Below are positions 10,300-18,022 of a DNA stretch of 48,143 nt, piece by piece. Each line of letters opens with the position of its first letter. Within the stretch, counting starts at the first letter, position 1. The stretch is from positions 1-48,143 of the forward strand of contig NZ_LWBL02000003.1 of NCBI RefSeq assembly GCF_001644195.2. Direction: 5' to 3'. Made by a program: the position numbers and the translations under genes. Below the pieces are notes generated by a model. That model did not search any database. It saw only the letters and a list, made by a program, of their open reading frames with translations, and was not told the origin of the DNA. This DNA comes from Bacillus marinisedimentorum (GTDB lineage Bacteria; Bacillota; Bacilli; Bacillales; Bacillaceae_O).

Positions 10300-10500
10300 A
10301 TGGCATTTAACAAGCGTCAGGAAGAAGAAATTAAGATGGAAGAAGTTAAAATATGGGAGTGCACCTCCGATGATTGCAACATCTGGCTCCGCGACAATTT
10401 CAAAAGTGAAGAAACACCGGTTTGCCCTGTTTGCAACAGTAAGATGGAATCGACAATAAAAGAACTGAGAGTCATTCATAACTCCAGTTCAAAATGGTAA
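10300..10500 (+). CDS. ydjO: YdjO family cold-inducible zinc-finger-like protein
   Basis: 66-residue protein matching the Bacillus YdjO family. It has four cysteines in two pairs (WECTSDDCNIW and PVCPVCNSKM), the arrangement of a small zinc ribbon. YdjO is annotated as cold-inducible; its biochemical role is unknown. ATG 10300 is chosen because AGGAGG (10287-10292) lies 7 nt upstream, whereas the in-frame ATG at 10294 is only 1 nt from it. The gene stands alone, with its own promoter, a leader of about 117 nt and a terminator. Confidence 0.85.
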   Translation: MAFNKRQEEEIKMEEVKIWECTSDDCNIWLRDNFKSEETPVCPVCNSKMESTIKELRVIHNSSSKW

Positions 10501-10527
10501 TGAATTCAATAATATAGTGAAGTTAGA

Positions 10528-10555
10528 ACGCCGCAGGACAGTCTGCGGCGTTTTT
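10528..10555 (+). terminator. Terminator of ydjO-like gene
   Basis: CGCCGCAG (10529-10536) pairs with CTGCGGCG (10543-10550), 6-nt loop, followed by five T's. Confidence 0.9.
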
Positions 10556-10654
10556 GCATGGATCCAGCCCTGCAGGAAGGTAGGCAAATTCACCATTCTG
10601 GACTGATGCACATAGGATATGAGGAGATGACAGCTGAAAGGGGAGGAAGTATTC

Positions 10655-11182
10655 GTGGGATACGTTTACCATCCAGGTGCTTACGGGTATTATGCCTATC
10701 CACCTTACCGGAACGAGCCGGTAAGCGCTTATGCCAGGATTAAAGGCGGCCCGCTTGCTGAAGGATTAGAGGGGTATGTCCTTTTTACTGAAAGTCCAAA
10801 TGGAACAGAGGTCGCTGTTGAAGTGACGGGCCTTCCTGAATACAAGCCTGGAACAGAAACCAGCGCACCGGTCGGGCCGCACGGGTTCCATATTCATGAA
10901 AAAGGATCTTGTAAAATTGGTGACCCGGCTGATCCGTTCCAGGCAGCAGGCGGCCACTGGAACCCCGATAACCAGCCGCACGGCAATCATACCGGTGACT
11001 TTCCGGTTCTGTTTTCAAACAACGGGTATGCGCGAATGGCATTTTTCACGAACAAATTCAGGGTGAGGGATATTATCGGCAAAGCGGTAATTATCCACCA
11101 GAGTCCTGATGACTACCGGTCACAGCCTGCAGGTGATGCCGGAAAACGGCTGGCATGCGGTGCAATACAACCAATGCAATAG
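10655..11182 (+). CDS. Cu/Zn superoxide dismutase family protein
   Basis: 175-residue Cu/Zn-SOD-fold protein that would convert superoxide to hydrogen peroxide and oxygen. All metal ligands of the classical enzyme are in place: the His-x-His of HGFHIHEKGSC, the bridging His of GGHWNP, the zinc ligands of PHGNHTGDFP, the last copper His of IIHQSPDD, and the active-site Arg of KRLACG. Two cysteines (GSC and LAC) could form the conserved disulfide. B. subtilis YojM, as I recall it, replaces two copper ligands with Tyr and Pro; this copy does not. No signal peptide or lipobox: the N-terminus is MGYVYHPGAYGYYAYPPY, so the location is unclear. Start GTG 10655 has GGGAGGA 7 nt upstream. Monocistronic, with a terminator downstream. 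Confidence 0.88.
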   Translation: MGYVYHPGAYGYYAYPPYRNEPVSAYARIKGGPLAEGLEGYVLFTESPNGTEVAVEVTGLPEYKPGTETSAPVGPHGFHIHEKGSCKIGDPADPFQAAGGHWNPDNQPHGNHTGDFPVLFSNNGYARMAFFTNKFRVRDIIGKAVIIHQSPDDYRSQPAGDAGKRLACGAIQPMQ

Positions 11183-11193
11183 CAGACGTCTGC

Positions 11194-11221
11194 AAAAACT
11201 CGCTGGATCAGCGAGTTTTTC
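11194..11221 (+). terminator. Terminator of SOD gene
   Basis: AAAAACTCGCTG (11194-11205) and CAGCGAGTTTTT (11209-11220) form a 12-bp stem with a 3-nt loop and a T tail; the A-rich 5' arm would also allow termination on the other strand. Confidence 0.85.
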
Positions 11222-11323
11222 GTTTAACAATAGTGAGCGGGGCAACAATATATATACAATGTCATTTAAAAATGATAGATTAAAATTTAGCGGAAATTTT
11301 TTCATATAGACAGGAGGAACATG

Positions 11324-12190
11324 ATGGACGCCAATCAGTTGGAAGCAGGCACAGTTGTTTCATTAAAAGTGGAGCGTGAGGCGCCTTATGGATATTTTTT
11401 GACGAACGGGGAGGAGGATGTGCTTCTGCATGAATCCCAGATGGAAGAAGAGCTTGAGCTGGGGGATGAGGTAGAGGTCTTCCTTTACCAGGACAAGCAG
11501 TATCGTCTTTCTGCGACGATGACACTTCCTGCAGTCAGGCAGGGAGTTTACGGGTGGGCTGATGTTGTGGAAGTGAAGCCGCGCCTTGGTGCATTTGTCG
11601 ATATCGGTATCAGCAAAGATATCCTCGTTTCGCTTGATGACCTGCCGGCGATAATGGAACTCTGGCCAGAACCGGAAGACCGTCTGTTTGTGACCCTTAA
11701 AACTGATAAAAAAGGAAGGCTATTCGCCGCACCGGCGACTGAAGGCGTGATCGAGGACATGATTGTACCGGCTGGTGAAGAACTGTACAATAAAAATATT
11801 TTGGGAAGAGTGTACAGGCTGCTGAAAGTCGGGAGTTTCCTCATCACAGAGGAGGGATACCGCTGCTTTGTTCATGAAACAGAGCGTGAACAGGAGCCGA
11901 GGCTTGGCCAGCTTGTTGAAGTCCGGGTCATTGAGGTGAAGGAAGACGGGACACTCAATGCCTCCATGCTTCCGCGGAAGCAGGATAAAATGGGGAATGA
12001 TGCGGAGGCTATTTTAGCCTATATGGAAACACGGAACGGGGCTATGCCCTACTGGGATAAAAGTTATCCTGAGGATATCAAGGAACGGTTCGGAATGAGC
12101 AAGGCGGCATTTAAGCGCGCGCTGGGAAAACTGATGAAAGAAGATATGGTTTATCAGGAAGAAGGCTGGACGTACAGGAAGAAAGAGTAA
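11324..12190 (+). CDS. cvfB: S1-domain RNA-binding protein CvfB (YitL)
   Basis: 288-residue cytoplasmic protein of the CvfB/YitL family. It has S1-like OB folds in series (about residues 1-65, 70-140 and 150-215) and a C-terminal winged helix (about 225-288, with RFGMSKAAFKRALGKLM). In Staphylococcus aureus CvfB binds RNA and affects virulence gene expression; in Bacillus its role is little studied. ATG 11324 is preferred since AGGAGG (11312-11317) is 6 nt upstream; ATG 11321 would be only 3 nt away. Monocistronic, ending at a strong terminator shared with the convergent EamA gene. Confidence 0.92.
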   Translation: MDANQLEAGTVVSLKVEREAPYGYFLTNGEEDVLLHESQMEEELELGDEVEVFLYQDKQYRLSATMTLPAVRQGVYGWADVVEVKPRLGAFVDIGISKDILVSLDDLPAIMELWPEPEDRLFVTLKTDKKGRLFAAPATEGVIEDMIVPAGEELYNKNILGRVYRLLKVGSFLITEEGYRCFVHETEREQEPRLGQLVEVRVIEVKEDGTLNASMLPRKQDKMGNDAEAILAYMETRNGAMPYWDKSYPEDIKERFGMSKAAFKRALGKLMKEDMVYQEEGWTYRKKE

Positions 12191-12193
12191 ACA

Positions 12194-12217
12194 AAAGCCC
12201 GGGACTCCCCGGGCTTT
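12194..12217. terminator. Bidirectional terminator between cvfB and EamA gene
   Basis: AAAGCCCGGG (12194-12203) and CCCGGGCTTT (12208-12217) form a perfect 10-bp stem with a 4-nt loop and short A/T tails on both sides. Confidence 0.8.
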
Positions 12218-12233
12218 CGTGCGTATTGCGAAA

Positions 12234-13145
12234 CTAAACAGAACCCGGATTATTGCCGGATGACAGCGGCTGTTTCCTTTTCACATTAATAAGTACGACG
12301 GAGAGGATTATGCTTAGAATCCCGATGATCTGCCAACTGCCGAGCCTGTCCCCGAAGACGAATACCCCAATAAGAACGGCAATAGCCGGTTCCACAGCTG
12401 TAAGAATGGACGCTTTGCTCGCTTCTACTTTCCCCAGGCCGTATGTATAAAAAATGTAAGCGAGAACGGTGGGGATTAATCCGAGTCCTGCTACGTAAAA
12501 GAGTACATGGGGGTCGAGCAACAGCGTTTTTTGGTCTTCCAGGCCGCTTGTGAACAGCAATGCCATGGATGCCAGAATAAAGGTATAAAGGGTGATTGTG
12601 TAAGAAGAGTACGATCTGCTCAGCACTTTGCCGAAAATGCTGTACAGAGCATAAAAAAATCCGGAAGCGAGCCCGATCCAAAACCCCGCGGCTGATATCG
12701 AAAAATCCAGGGCGGGAAATACACCGACAGTGCTTGCACATCCGAACAGCGTCAACAGCAGTGCCGCTGTTTTTATGGGACTCAGGGGCTCTTTGAAAAA
12801 CATTCTGGCCATGATTGTAACAAAGGCAGGGCCGGTATATAAGAGGGCAGCAGCGAGCGATAGTGAAATTTCTCCAATCGCTGTAAAGTATGCCCAGTTG
12901 AAAAGGACGATGCTTACGATTCCTGTCCCGAAAAAGTAAGGGAGATCGATAAGTTTTATTTTTAAAAGGGCAGGGTTCTTAGCCCCGATATAAATGAGCA
13001 GTAAAAGCGATGCTGATACCGCCCGCAGTGCCACGGCCTGGAGAGGAGAAAAGCCGAACTCGTAAAGGGCATCGATGAATAAGCCGATGATGCCCCATAA
13101 AGCCGCTCCCAGAACGATCAACAGGTAAGCCGCTCGCTGATTCAT
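12234..13145 (-). CDS. EamA/DMT family transporter
   Basis: 303-residue integral membrane protein with about ten hydrophobic helices arranged as two EamA repeats (about 1-145 and 155-290), starting RAAYLLIVLGAALWGIIGLF and with a second repeat at AAGFWIGLASGFFYALYSIF. DMT/EamA proteins are proton- or gradient-driven exporters of metabolites, often amino acids, or carboxylate importers. The substrate cannot be deduced. The C-terminus is a short basic tail. An AGGAGTG ribosome site precedes the ATG. It is divergent from the histidine kinase gene, with about 150 bp between the starts. Confidence 0.85.
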   Translation of the reverse strand: MNQRAAYLLIVLGAALWGIIGLFIDALYEFGFSPLQAVALRAVSASLLLLIYIGAKNPALLKIKLIDLPYFFGTGIVSIVLFNWAYFTAIGEISLSLAAALLYTGPAFVTIMARMFFKEPLSPIKTAALLLTLFGCASTVGVFPALDFSISAAGFWIGLASGFFYALYSIFGKVLSRSYSSYTITLYTFILASMALLFTSGLEDQKTLLLDPHVLFYVAGLGLIPTVLAYIFYTYGLGKVEASKASILTAVEPAIAVLIGVFVFGDRLGSWQIIGILSIILSVVLINVKRKQPLSSGNNPGSV

Positions 13146-13252
13146 TTGTAATCACTCCTATAAACCATATACAAAAAAATATCAATAAATATTTTCGTGA
13201 AAATGTGAAAAATTTATGACTTTCCCGCCGGCCGACTATCTATTATAATTAT

Positions 13253-13272
13253 AGTGTAAACGTCTGTACACT
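13253..13272 (+). promoter_or_regulatory. Palindrome between promoter and ribosome site of kinase gene
   Basis: AGTGTA (13253-13258) and TACACT (13267-13272) are a perfect 6-bp inverted repeat around 8 nt. It lies right after TATAAT (13244-13249) and ends directly before GGAGAGGA (13273-13280), so it covers the transcription start and would be an operator or a 5' hairpin. No good -35 is visible. Confidence 0.4.
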
Positions 13273-13293
13273 GGAGAGGAAGAGAAAACTTAT

Positions 13294-15462
13294 ATGGAAA
13301 TAGTTACGTTGTCATATAATCCGGTATTGATAATGGTCGCAGTATTGTTATCAATTATAGCGGTATATACAGCGCTCGATTTGTTCACGCTTTTGAAAAG
13401 TTCTGAGAGGAATAAACGATTTCTGTTTTTAGGCGGAACTTTTTCGATGGGAATCGGAATCTGGATTTTGCATTTTATCGGAATGCTTTCAGCCGAATAC
13501 AAGGGCGGAGTCAAGTATGAGTTTACGATAACTGTCCTGTCGATGATTATCGGCATCTTTTTCAGCGGTGCGGCCTTCATGATGATCACCGGCAAAAGAA
13601 TGAGGCTGTCCAACCTCGTTTCAGGGACATTCTTTTTAACCATGGCTGTCATGTCGATCCATATGCTCGGCATGTATTCCATCAATCTTGAAATACAGTA
13701 TAACTGGCTGTTGATGGCATTTGCATTAATAGTCACTTTCGGATTGTTTTTATTTTCACTATGGGTCTTGTTTTATTCGAACATAGCTTCAAAGTCTAAT
13801 AGACTCTGGGTGAAGCCGCTCAGTGCCCTCCTCATGACGGGGGCTGTCGTTCAGGGGCATTTTCTTTTCATGCGTGCGGCCACGTTTTTACGCCCTGAAA
13901 ATCTGGTTACGCAGCAGCTTCATTCCCAGGAATCGATCATCATTTATCTTGTCGTTTTCGTCGGTATCCTCATCGTTGCCGGCTTGCTTGGATCCAGCGC
14001 GATACTGAACAGCCGTTTGGCCGAAAGTGATACCGACCTTGAGGATATTAAGTCGGCTCTTGATGTTTCCGCGATTGTCGCAATCACAAATCCACAGGGT
14101 GCAATCACGTATGTGAATGACAAGTTTTGTGAAATCTCGAAATATGAAGAGCATGAACTGATCGGGCAGGATCATTCCATCTTGAATTCAGGTTACCATT
14201 CCAAAGAATTTTTTAAAGATTTGTGGAAAACGATCGGGCAGGGTGAGATCTGGAAAGGTGAAATCCGGAATAAAGCGAAAGATGGTTCACATTACTGGGT
14301 TGATACAACGATTGTTCCTTTCCTTAATAAAAAAGGAAGGCCATATCAATATGTTGCCATCCGGAATGATATCACCCAGCGCAAATTCGCTGAAGAGAGT
14401 GTCCGCAATACGTTAAAAGATATAAAGGATATAAAGTTTGCTCTTGATCAGTCATCGATTATCGCCTTCACGGATGAAAAAGGAATCATAACGAACGTGA
14501 ATGATAAGTTCTGTGAAATCTCGAGATACAGCCGTGATGAGTTGATCGGCGAAGATCACCGCATTCTCAATTCGGGGTATCACAGCAAAGAGTTTTTCCA
14601 AGAGCTTTGGAGAACGATCGGGCATGGTGAAGTATGGAAGGGCGACATCCGGAATAAAGCGAAAGATGGTTCATATTATTGGGTTCATACGACAATCATT
14701 CCGTTTCTTAATGATAGTGGGAAACCGTATCAATACCTGGCAATCCGCACTGACATAACGGACCAGAAGAAGCAGGAAGAACTGCTGCACAGGCAGGATA
14801 AGCTTGCCGCTGTCGGCCAGCTGGCTGCCGGGGTGGCCCATGAAATCCGGAATCCGCTCACTTCGATGAGAGGCTACGCTGAGTTCCTCCAGATGGAAGA
14901 GATGAACGCAGAAAAACGTGAATTCCTCAATATCATTTTGGAGGAAATCGAACGAGTCAATGATATTGTTGAAGAATTCATGGTTATGGCCAAACCGAAA
15001 GCAAGCACACTGAAGAACCGTAACATCGTTCCAATATTAAAAAGTGTAGTTTCTTTGATGAGATTTGAAGCGAGAAAGAAAAATGTGAAGCTTCATTTCA
15101 ATTTCGAGGACGAAATCATCCAGGTTGAATGTGATGAGAACCGCCTTAAGCAAGTCTTTGTCAATCTCGTCAAAAATGGGATCGAAGCTATGCCTGGCGG
15201 AGGCGAAATTTTCGTCAAAATCGCGGTCAAAGAAGAGGATGTTGAAATTTCGATACAGGATACAGGCGTCGGTATTCCTCCCGAGAAGCTAAAAAAAATC
15301 GGGGAGCCGTTCTTCACGACAAAGGAAAGCGGAAACGGCCTTGGCCTGATGGTCAGCTTCAAAATTATCGAAAGCCATAACGGAAAGGTTTATGTTGAAA
15401 GTGAACTGAATAAGGGCACTACATTCAACATTGTGCTGCCTAAAACGAAAAAACCGGCCTAA
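13294..15462 (+). CDS. MHYT-PAS-PAS sensor histidine kinase
   Basis: 722-residue membrane sensor kinase. Residues about 5-230 form a seven-helix MHYT-type sensor with the motifs LHFIGM (about 60), IHMLGM (about 123) and GHFLFM (about 188), thought to bind metal and sense O2, CO or NO. Two PAS/PAC domains follow (about 250-365 and 379-490), then a HisKA domain with phospho-acceptor His516 in GVAHEIRNPLTSM and a HATPase domain with N box NLVKNGIEAM, DTGVGIPPEKL and GNGLGLMVS. The layout resembles the phosphorelay kinases that feed Spo0F in Bacillus. No response regulator is adjacent, which also suits an orphan phosphorelay kinase. ATG 13294 has GGAGAGGA about 13 nt upstream, a rather long spacing. 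Its terminator is immediate. Confidence 0.92.
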   Translation: MEIVTLSYNPVLIMVAVLLSIIAVYTALDLFTLLKSSERNKRFLFLGGTFSMGIGIWILHFIGMLSAEYKGGVKYEFTITVLSMIIGIFFSGAAFMMITGKRMRLSNLVSGTFFLTMAVMSIHMLGMYSINLEIQYNWLLMAFALIVTFGLFLFSLWVLFYSNIASKSNRLWVKPLSALLMTGAVVQGHFLFMRAATFLRPENLVTQQLHSQESIIIYLVVFVGILIVAGLLGSSAILNSRLAESDTDLEDIKSALDVSAIVAITNPQGAITYVNDKFCEISKYEEHELIGQDHSILNSGYHSKEFFKDLWKTIGQGEIWKGEIRNKAKDGSHYWVDTTIVPFLNKKGRPYQYVAIRNDITQRKFAEESVRNTLKDIKDIKFALDQSSIIAFTDEKGIITNVNDKFCEISRYSRDELIGEDHRILNSGYHSKEFFQELWRTIGHGEVWKGDIRNKAKDGSYYWVHTTIIPFLNDSGKPYQYLAIRTDITDQKKQEELLHRQDKLAAVGQLAAGVAHEIRNPLTSMRGYAEFLQMEEMNAEKREFLNIILEEIERVNDIVEEFMVMAKPKASTLKNRNIVPILKSVVSLMRFEARKKNVKLHFNFEDEIIQVECDENRLKQVFVNLVKNGIEAMPGGGEIFVKIAVKEEDVEISIQDTGVGIPPEKLKKIGEPFFTTKESGNGLGLMVSFKIIESHNGKVYVESELNKGTTFNIVLPKTKKPA

Positions 15463-15497
15463 CAACAAGCCTGGCATCAGCCAGGCTTGTTGTTTTT
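15461..15497 (+). terminator. Terminator of kinase gene
   Basis: ACAACAAGCCTGGC (15462-15475) and GCCAGGCTTGTTGT (15480-15493) form a 14-bp stem with a 4-nt loop, followed by T's. The stem begins in the stop codon. Confidence 0.92.
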
Positions 15498-15774
15498 CTT
15501 TTTGGGCCTGTTAAGAGTAAACGGAGCAAGCATCCCCATTAATAAAAACCAAGCTTTTGTTAAAAATAAGATAACAGCCGGGATTGTTTGTGAGGTTCCG
15601 TTTGAAACAAATTGCTGATGACTGGATGTTTACGATAGGTTATTTTATGGATAATACATATATAATTATTGGTTGCGGACAGACGGCAGACAATCGGATT
15701 CTTTCCGGTTTCCAGATAGCTTCTCGTCATCGCGGCTGGATAAAATTGTGAACAGGTCAGGAGAGGATGACAGG

Positions 15775-16239
15775 ATGAATAAATCGATCGTTACAGCTCT
15801 GGCAGCAATTGGACTTGCCCAGTTCATAAAAGTTCCGATCCAGAGGGCGAAAAGAGGAGAATGGGATTGGAAAACGGCTTTTGAATCAGGCGGTATGCCC
15901 AGTTCCCATTCAGCGGGTGTCACATCTCTGGCCACCTATATCGCACTGAAGCGGGGTGTGCCGACAATAGATTTTGCGTTATCAACGGTTTTTGGCTTGA
16001 TTGTCATGTATGATGCACAGGGAATCAGAAGACAGACGGGTGAAATCACATTGAAAGTGAACGAGCTCGATGAAGAAGTGGAAAAACTGCAGGGTGAACA
16101 CAATCCTGTGATGCATCAAATAAAGGAAGAACGTCTGAAAGAGATGCTCGGCCATCAGCCGGAAGAGGTTTTGGGCGGGGCGTTATTCGGAATGATTATC
16201 GGTGCTACAGGCTACTCGCTCAGCAAAAATAAAAACTGA
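15775..16239 (+). CDS. yuiD: Divergent PAP2 family membrane protein (YuiD-like)
   Basis: 154-residue membrane protein of the DUF212/divergent PAP2 family, close in length and sequence to B. subtilis YuiD. An N-terminal hydrophobic stretch is followed by the hallmark GGMPSSHSAGVTSLATY, a segment of helix (STVFGLIVMYDAQGIRR) and a C-terminal helix (GGALFGMIIGATGYSL). PAP2-like enzymes remove phosphate from lipids or isoprenoids, but the activity of this branch is unproven. The start is ATG 15775: AGGAGAGG (15759-15766) lies 8 nt upstream; the longer open frame to 15673 has no ribosome site. The endonuclease-IV-like gene follows after 45 bp without a terminator, so the two may be cotranscribed. 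Confidence 0.88.
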   Translation: MNKSIVTALAAIGLAQFIKVPIQRAKRGEWDWKTAFESGGMPSSHSAGVTSLATYIALKRGVPTIDFALSTVFGLIVMYDAQGIRRQTGEITLKVNELDEEVEKLQGEHNPVMHQIKEERLKEMLGHQPEEVLGGALFGMIIGATGYSLSKNKN

Positions 16240-16284
16240 TAAAAACGTCAGGCAGATTGTGAAAGTGCGCGAGGGGGAAGGACG

Positions 16285-17121
16285 TTGCGTTTTGGAAGCC
16301 ATGTAAGTATACAAAAAGGGTACTATCATGCTGCATTGACAGCATACAAGATGGATGCCGGGGCATTTCAATACTTTCCTAAAAACCCCCGCAGCTTGAA
16401 AGTAAAGGATTTTGACCGGCAAGATGCTTTAAGGTGCTCGGAATTCTCCAGGGAACACGGACTGCAATCGATCGCACATACCCCTTATCCCGTAAGCTTG
16501 ATTCCAGCACCCGAAAAAGAAAATGAGATAATGTCCTCCATATTAAATGACCTTGAGATCGCAGAAGCATGCGGGTCACTGGGGATTGTTGCCCACTTTG
16601 GTGCTTATCGGGATCCTGATCCCCTCGAAGCTTATAAAAGGATGATTGCGTTTTTGGATGATATACTTGCCGAATGGGAAGGAAATGCACTTTTACTGAT
16701 AGAAAATAACGCGGGTAAAAGCGGTGCAATCGGGACGACAATGGAAGAACACGTACAAATCCGGAAGCTGTGTGATTTTTCAGAAAAAATAGGCTTTTGC
16801 CTGGATACTTGCCATGCCTTCGCCAGTGGGATTTGGACAGGCGATAATTGGGGGGATGTTGAACAAACGGGGCTTGAACTCGATTATTTTCAACACCTTA
16901 AGGCGATCCACCTGAATAACTCCGTTTATGCTTCAGGATCTATGAAGGACCGGCACGCAAACATCTTTTCCGGACAATTGACATCACGGCAGTTTGAAGA
17001 GCTGCTCTGTTCACCTTATTTACAGGAACTGCCGATGATATTAGAAACACCTACATCTGCAGACTATTCCCACAAACAGGAGATTATCGATCTCAGGAAC
17101 CTGGTTAGTAAGCACTGTTAG
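16285..17121 (+). CDS. Endonuclease IV-like TIM-barrel protein
   Basis: 278-residue Nfo-family protein; Nfo cuts DNA 5' of abasic sites and trims damaged 3' ends in base excision repair. All nine metal-ligand positions of E. coli Nfo can be matched: His in IAHTPYP, His in VAHFGAY, Glu in LIENNAG, Asp and His in CLDTCHAF, His in AIHLNNS, Asp and His in DRHANI, and Glu in ILETP. Despite this it is clearly diverged from B. subtilis Nfo/YqfS, notably in the N-terminal third and the loop GYYHAALTAYKMDAGAF, so it is probably a paralogue, or a sugar isomerase-like relative. Start TTG 16285 is preceded by GAGGGGGAAGG. Confidence 0.8.
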   Translation: MRFGSHVSIQKGYYHAALTAYKMDAGAFQYFPKNPRSLKVKDFDRQDALRCSEFSREHGLQSIAHTPYPVSLIPAPEKENEIMSSILNDLEIAEACGSLGIVAHFGAYRDPDPLEAYKRMIAFLDDILAEWEGNALLLIENNAGKSGAIGTTMEEHVQIRKLCDFSEKIGFCLDTCHAFASGIWTGDNWGDVEQTGLELDYFQHLKAIHLNNSVYASGSMKDRHANIFSGQLTSRQFEELLCSPYLQELPMILETPTSADYSHKQEIIDLRNLVSKHC

Positions 17122-17191
17122 GGGAAGCTGCATCAGTGAAATACGAAATGATCGCCTGTATAATAAATAGAGTGTAGAGGGGGGCGAGATC

Positions 17192-17470
17192 GTGGATTAT
17201 ATTGTTTCACAATCATACCTTCAAAGGCGGCGTGAAATAAAGTGGAACCAGCAGCAAACGGTGGAAACTCATCACCAGCTGGAACTTTACCAGGACAGAA
17301 TCGAAACTGCTGCGGGCCAGTTTTATATTCATGATGTATTCGATGTGTCCTGCCGGTTCATTACAGAAGGTTTCGGATTTCTTTATCTGCATACAAACCG
17401 GGGCGTTTTTCCATATCAAGTGGAGTCCTACCCCGGTGAATTTATTGATGCTTATAAACGTTTGAAATGA
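17192..17470 (+). CDS. Small hypothetical protein
   Basis: 92-residue soluble protein that I do not recognise by name. It begins with GTG 17192 behind a GAGGGGGGCG ribosome site. The sequence alternates charged and hydrophobic residues (LELYQDRIETAAGQFYIHDV, then GFGFLYLHTNRGVFPYQV), suggesting a small beta-rich fold like a PH or GRAM domain. No signal peptide or membrane segment. It is 70 bp downstream of the endonuclease IV-like gene, on the same strand, and convergent with the ectoine-synthase-like gene. Confidence 0.7.
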   Translation: MDYIVSQSYLQRRREIKWNQQQTVETHHQLELYQDRIETAAGQFYIHDVFDVSCRFITEGFGFLYLHTNRGVFPYQVESYPGEFIDAYKRLK

Positions 17471-17497
17471 CTCTAAATCCGTCATATGGCAGGTTAT

Positions 17498-17806
17498 TTA
17501 TTTGGTGACGAGAGGGTACACACCGTTTTCATTGTGTTCATCAAGAGCATAAAGGATGCCGGATTTCAGCTTATATACTTTCCCGTCTTTCACCGTCTCA
17601 ATTTCGCCGTTCCCCTCGATGCAGTATACCGCTTCACGATGGTTCTGGTACCATATATGTGTTTTTGTACCCGCCTTAATGTTCGTATCGTTCACCGAAA
17701 ACCCCATTCCATCTTTATTGAAAAGGATCCTTCTGCTTATCCATGTGCCCCCGTCCACTTTATTTTCAGTGCCGACTTCATCTGTGTTCAAATCGATATC
17801 CTTCAT
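17498..17806 (-). CDS. Ectoine synthase-like cupin with internal deletion
   Basis: 102 residues, while EctC is usually 125-135. EctC closes the ectoine ring in osmolyte synthesis. Residues 15-91 follow EctC closely: [54 protein letters not shown] and YALDEH. The chain then jumps directly to [11 protein letters not shown], the extreme C-terminus of EctC, so about 25-30 residues containing the usual RLVCVFNPPLTG strand are missing. Glu58 and Tyr86 match known iron ligands, but the histidine eight residues after that tyrosine is lost at the junction (Asn94). No ectA or ectB is nearby, so it is also an orphan. The ribosome site is weak (GGGGTC). It may be a decaying gene or a repurposed cupin; ectoine cyclase activity is doubtful. 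Confidence 0.75.
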   Translation of the reverse strand: MKDIDLNTDEVGTENKVDGGTWISRRILFNKDGMGFSVNDTNIKAGTKTHIWYQNHREAVYCIEGNGEIETVKDGKVYKLKSGILYALDEHNENGVYPLVTK

Positions 17807-17980
17807 TCAATGACCCCTGTTTTATATAGAAGTTAACTTGAATAAGTACACCAATATGTAGAAGAACCCTAAAACAATGCGTTCTATTACATGAAGTAAC
17901 AGAAGCTTTTAAAAATACAGAATCTGCTTTATCATCCTGCAGGTAAGCCTAAAACAATGCCTGGACATAAGATTGAATGA

Positions 17981-18014
17981 AAAAAGCCGTGCCCTTCATA
18001 TCGGCACGGCTTTT
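17981..18014 (-). terminator. Terminator of SurA_N lipoprotein gene
   Basis: On the minus strand AAAAGCCGTGCC (18014-18003) pairs with GGCACGGCTTTTT (17993-17981), giving a 12-bp stem and a T tail 9 nt after the stop. Confidence 0.88.
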
Positions 18015-18022
18015 CATCCTGG

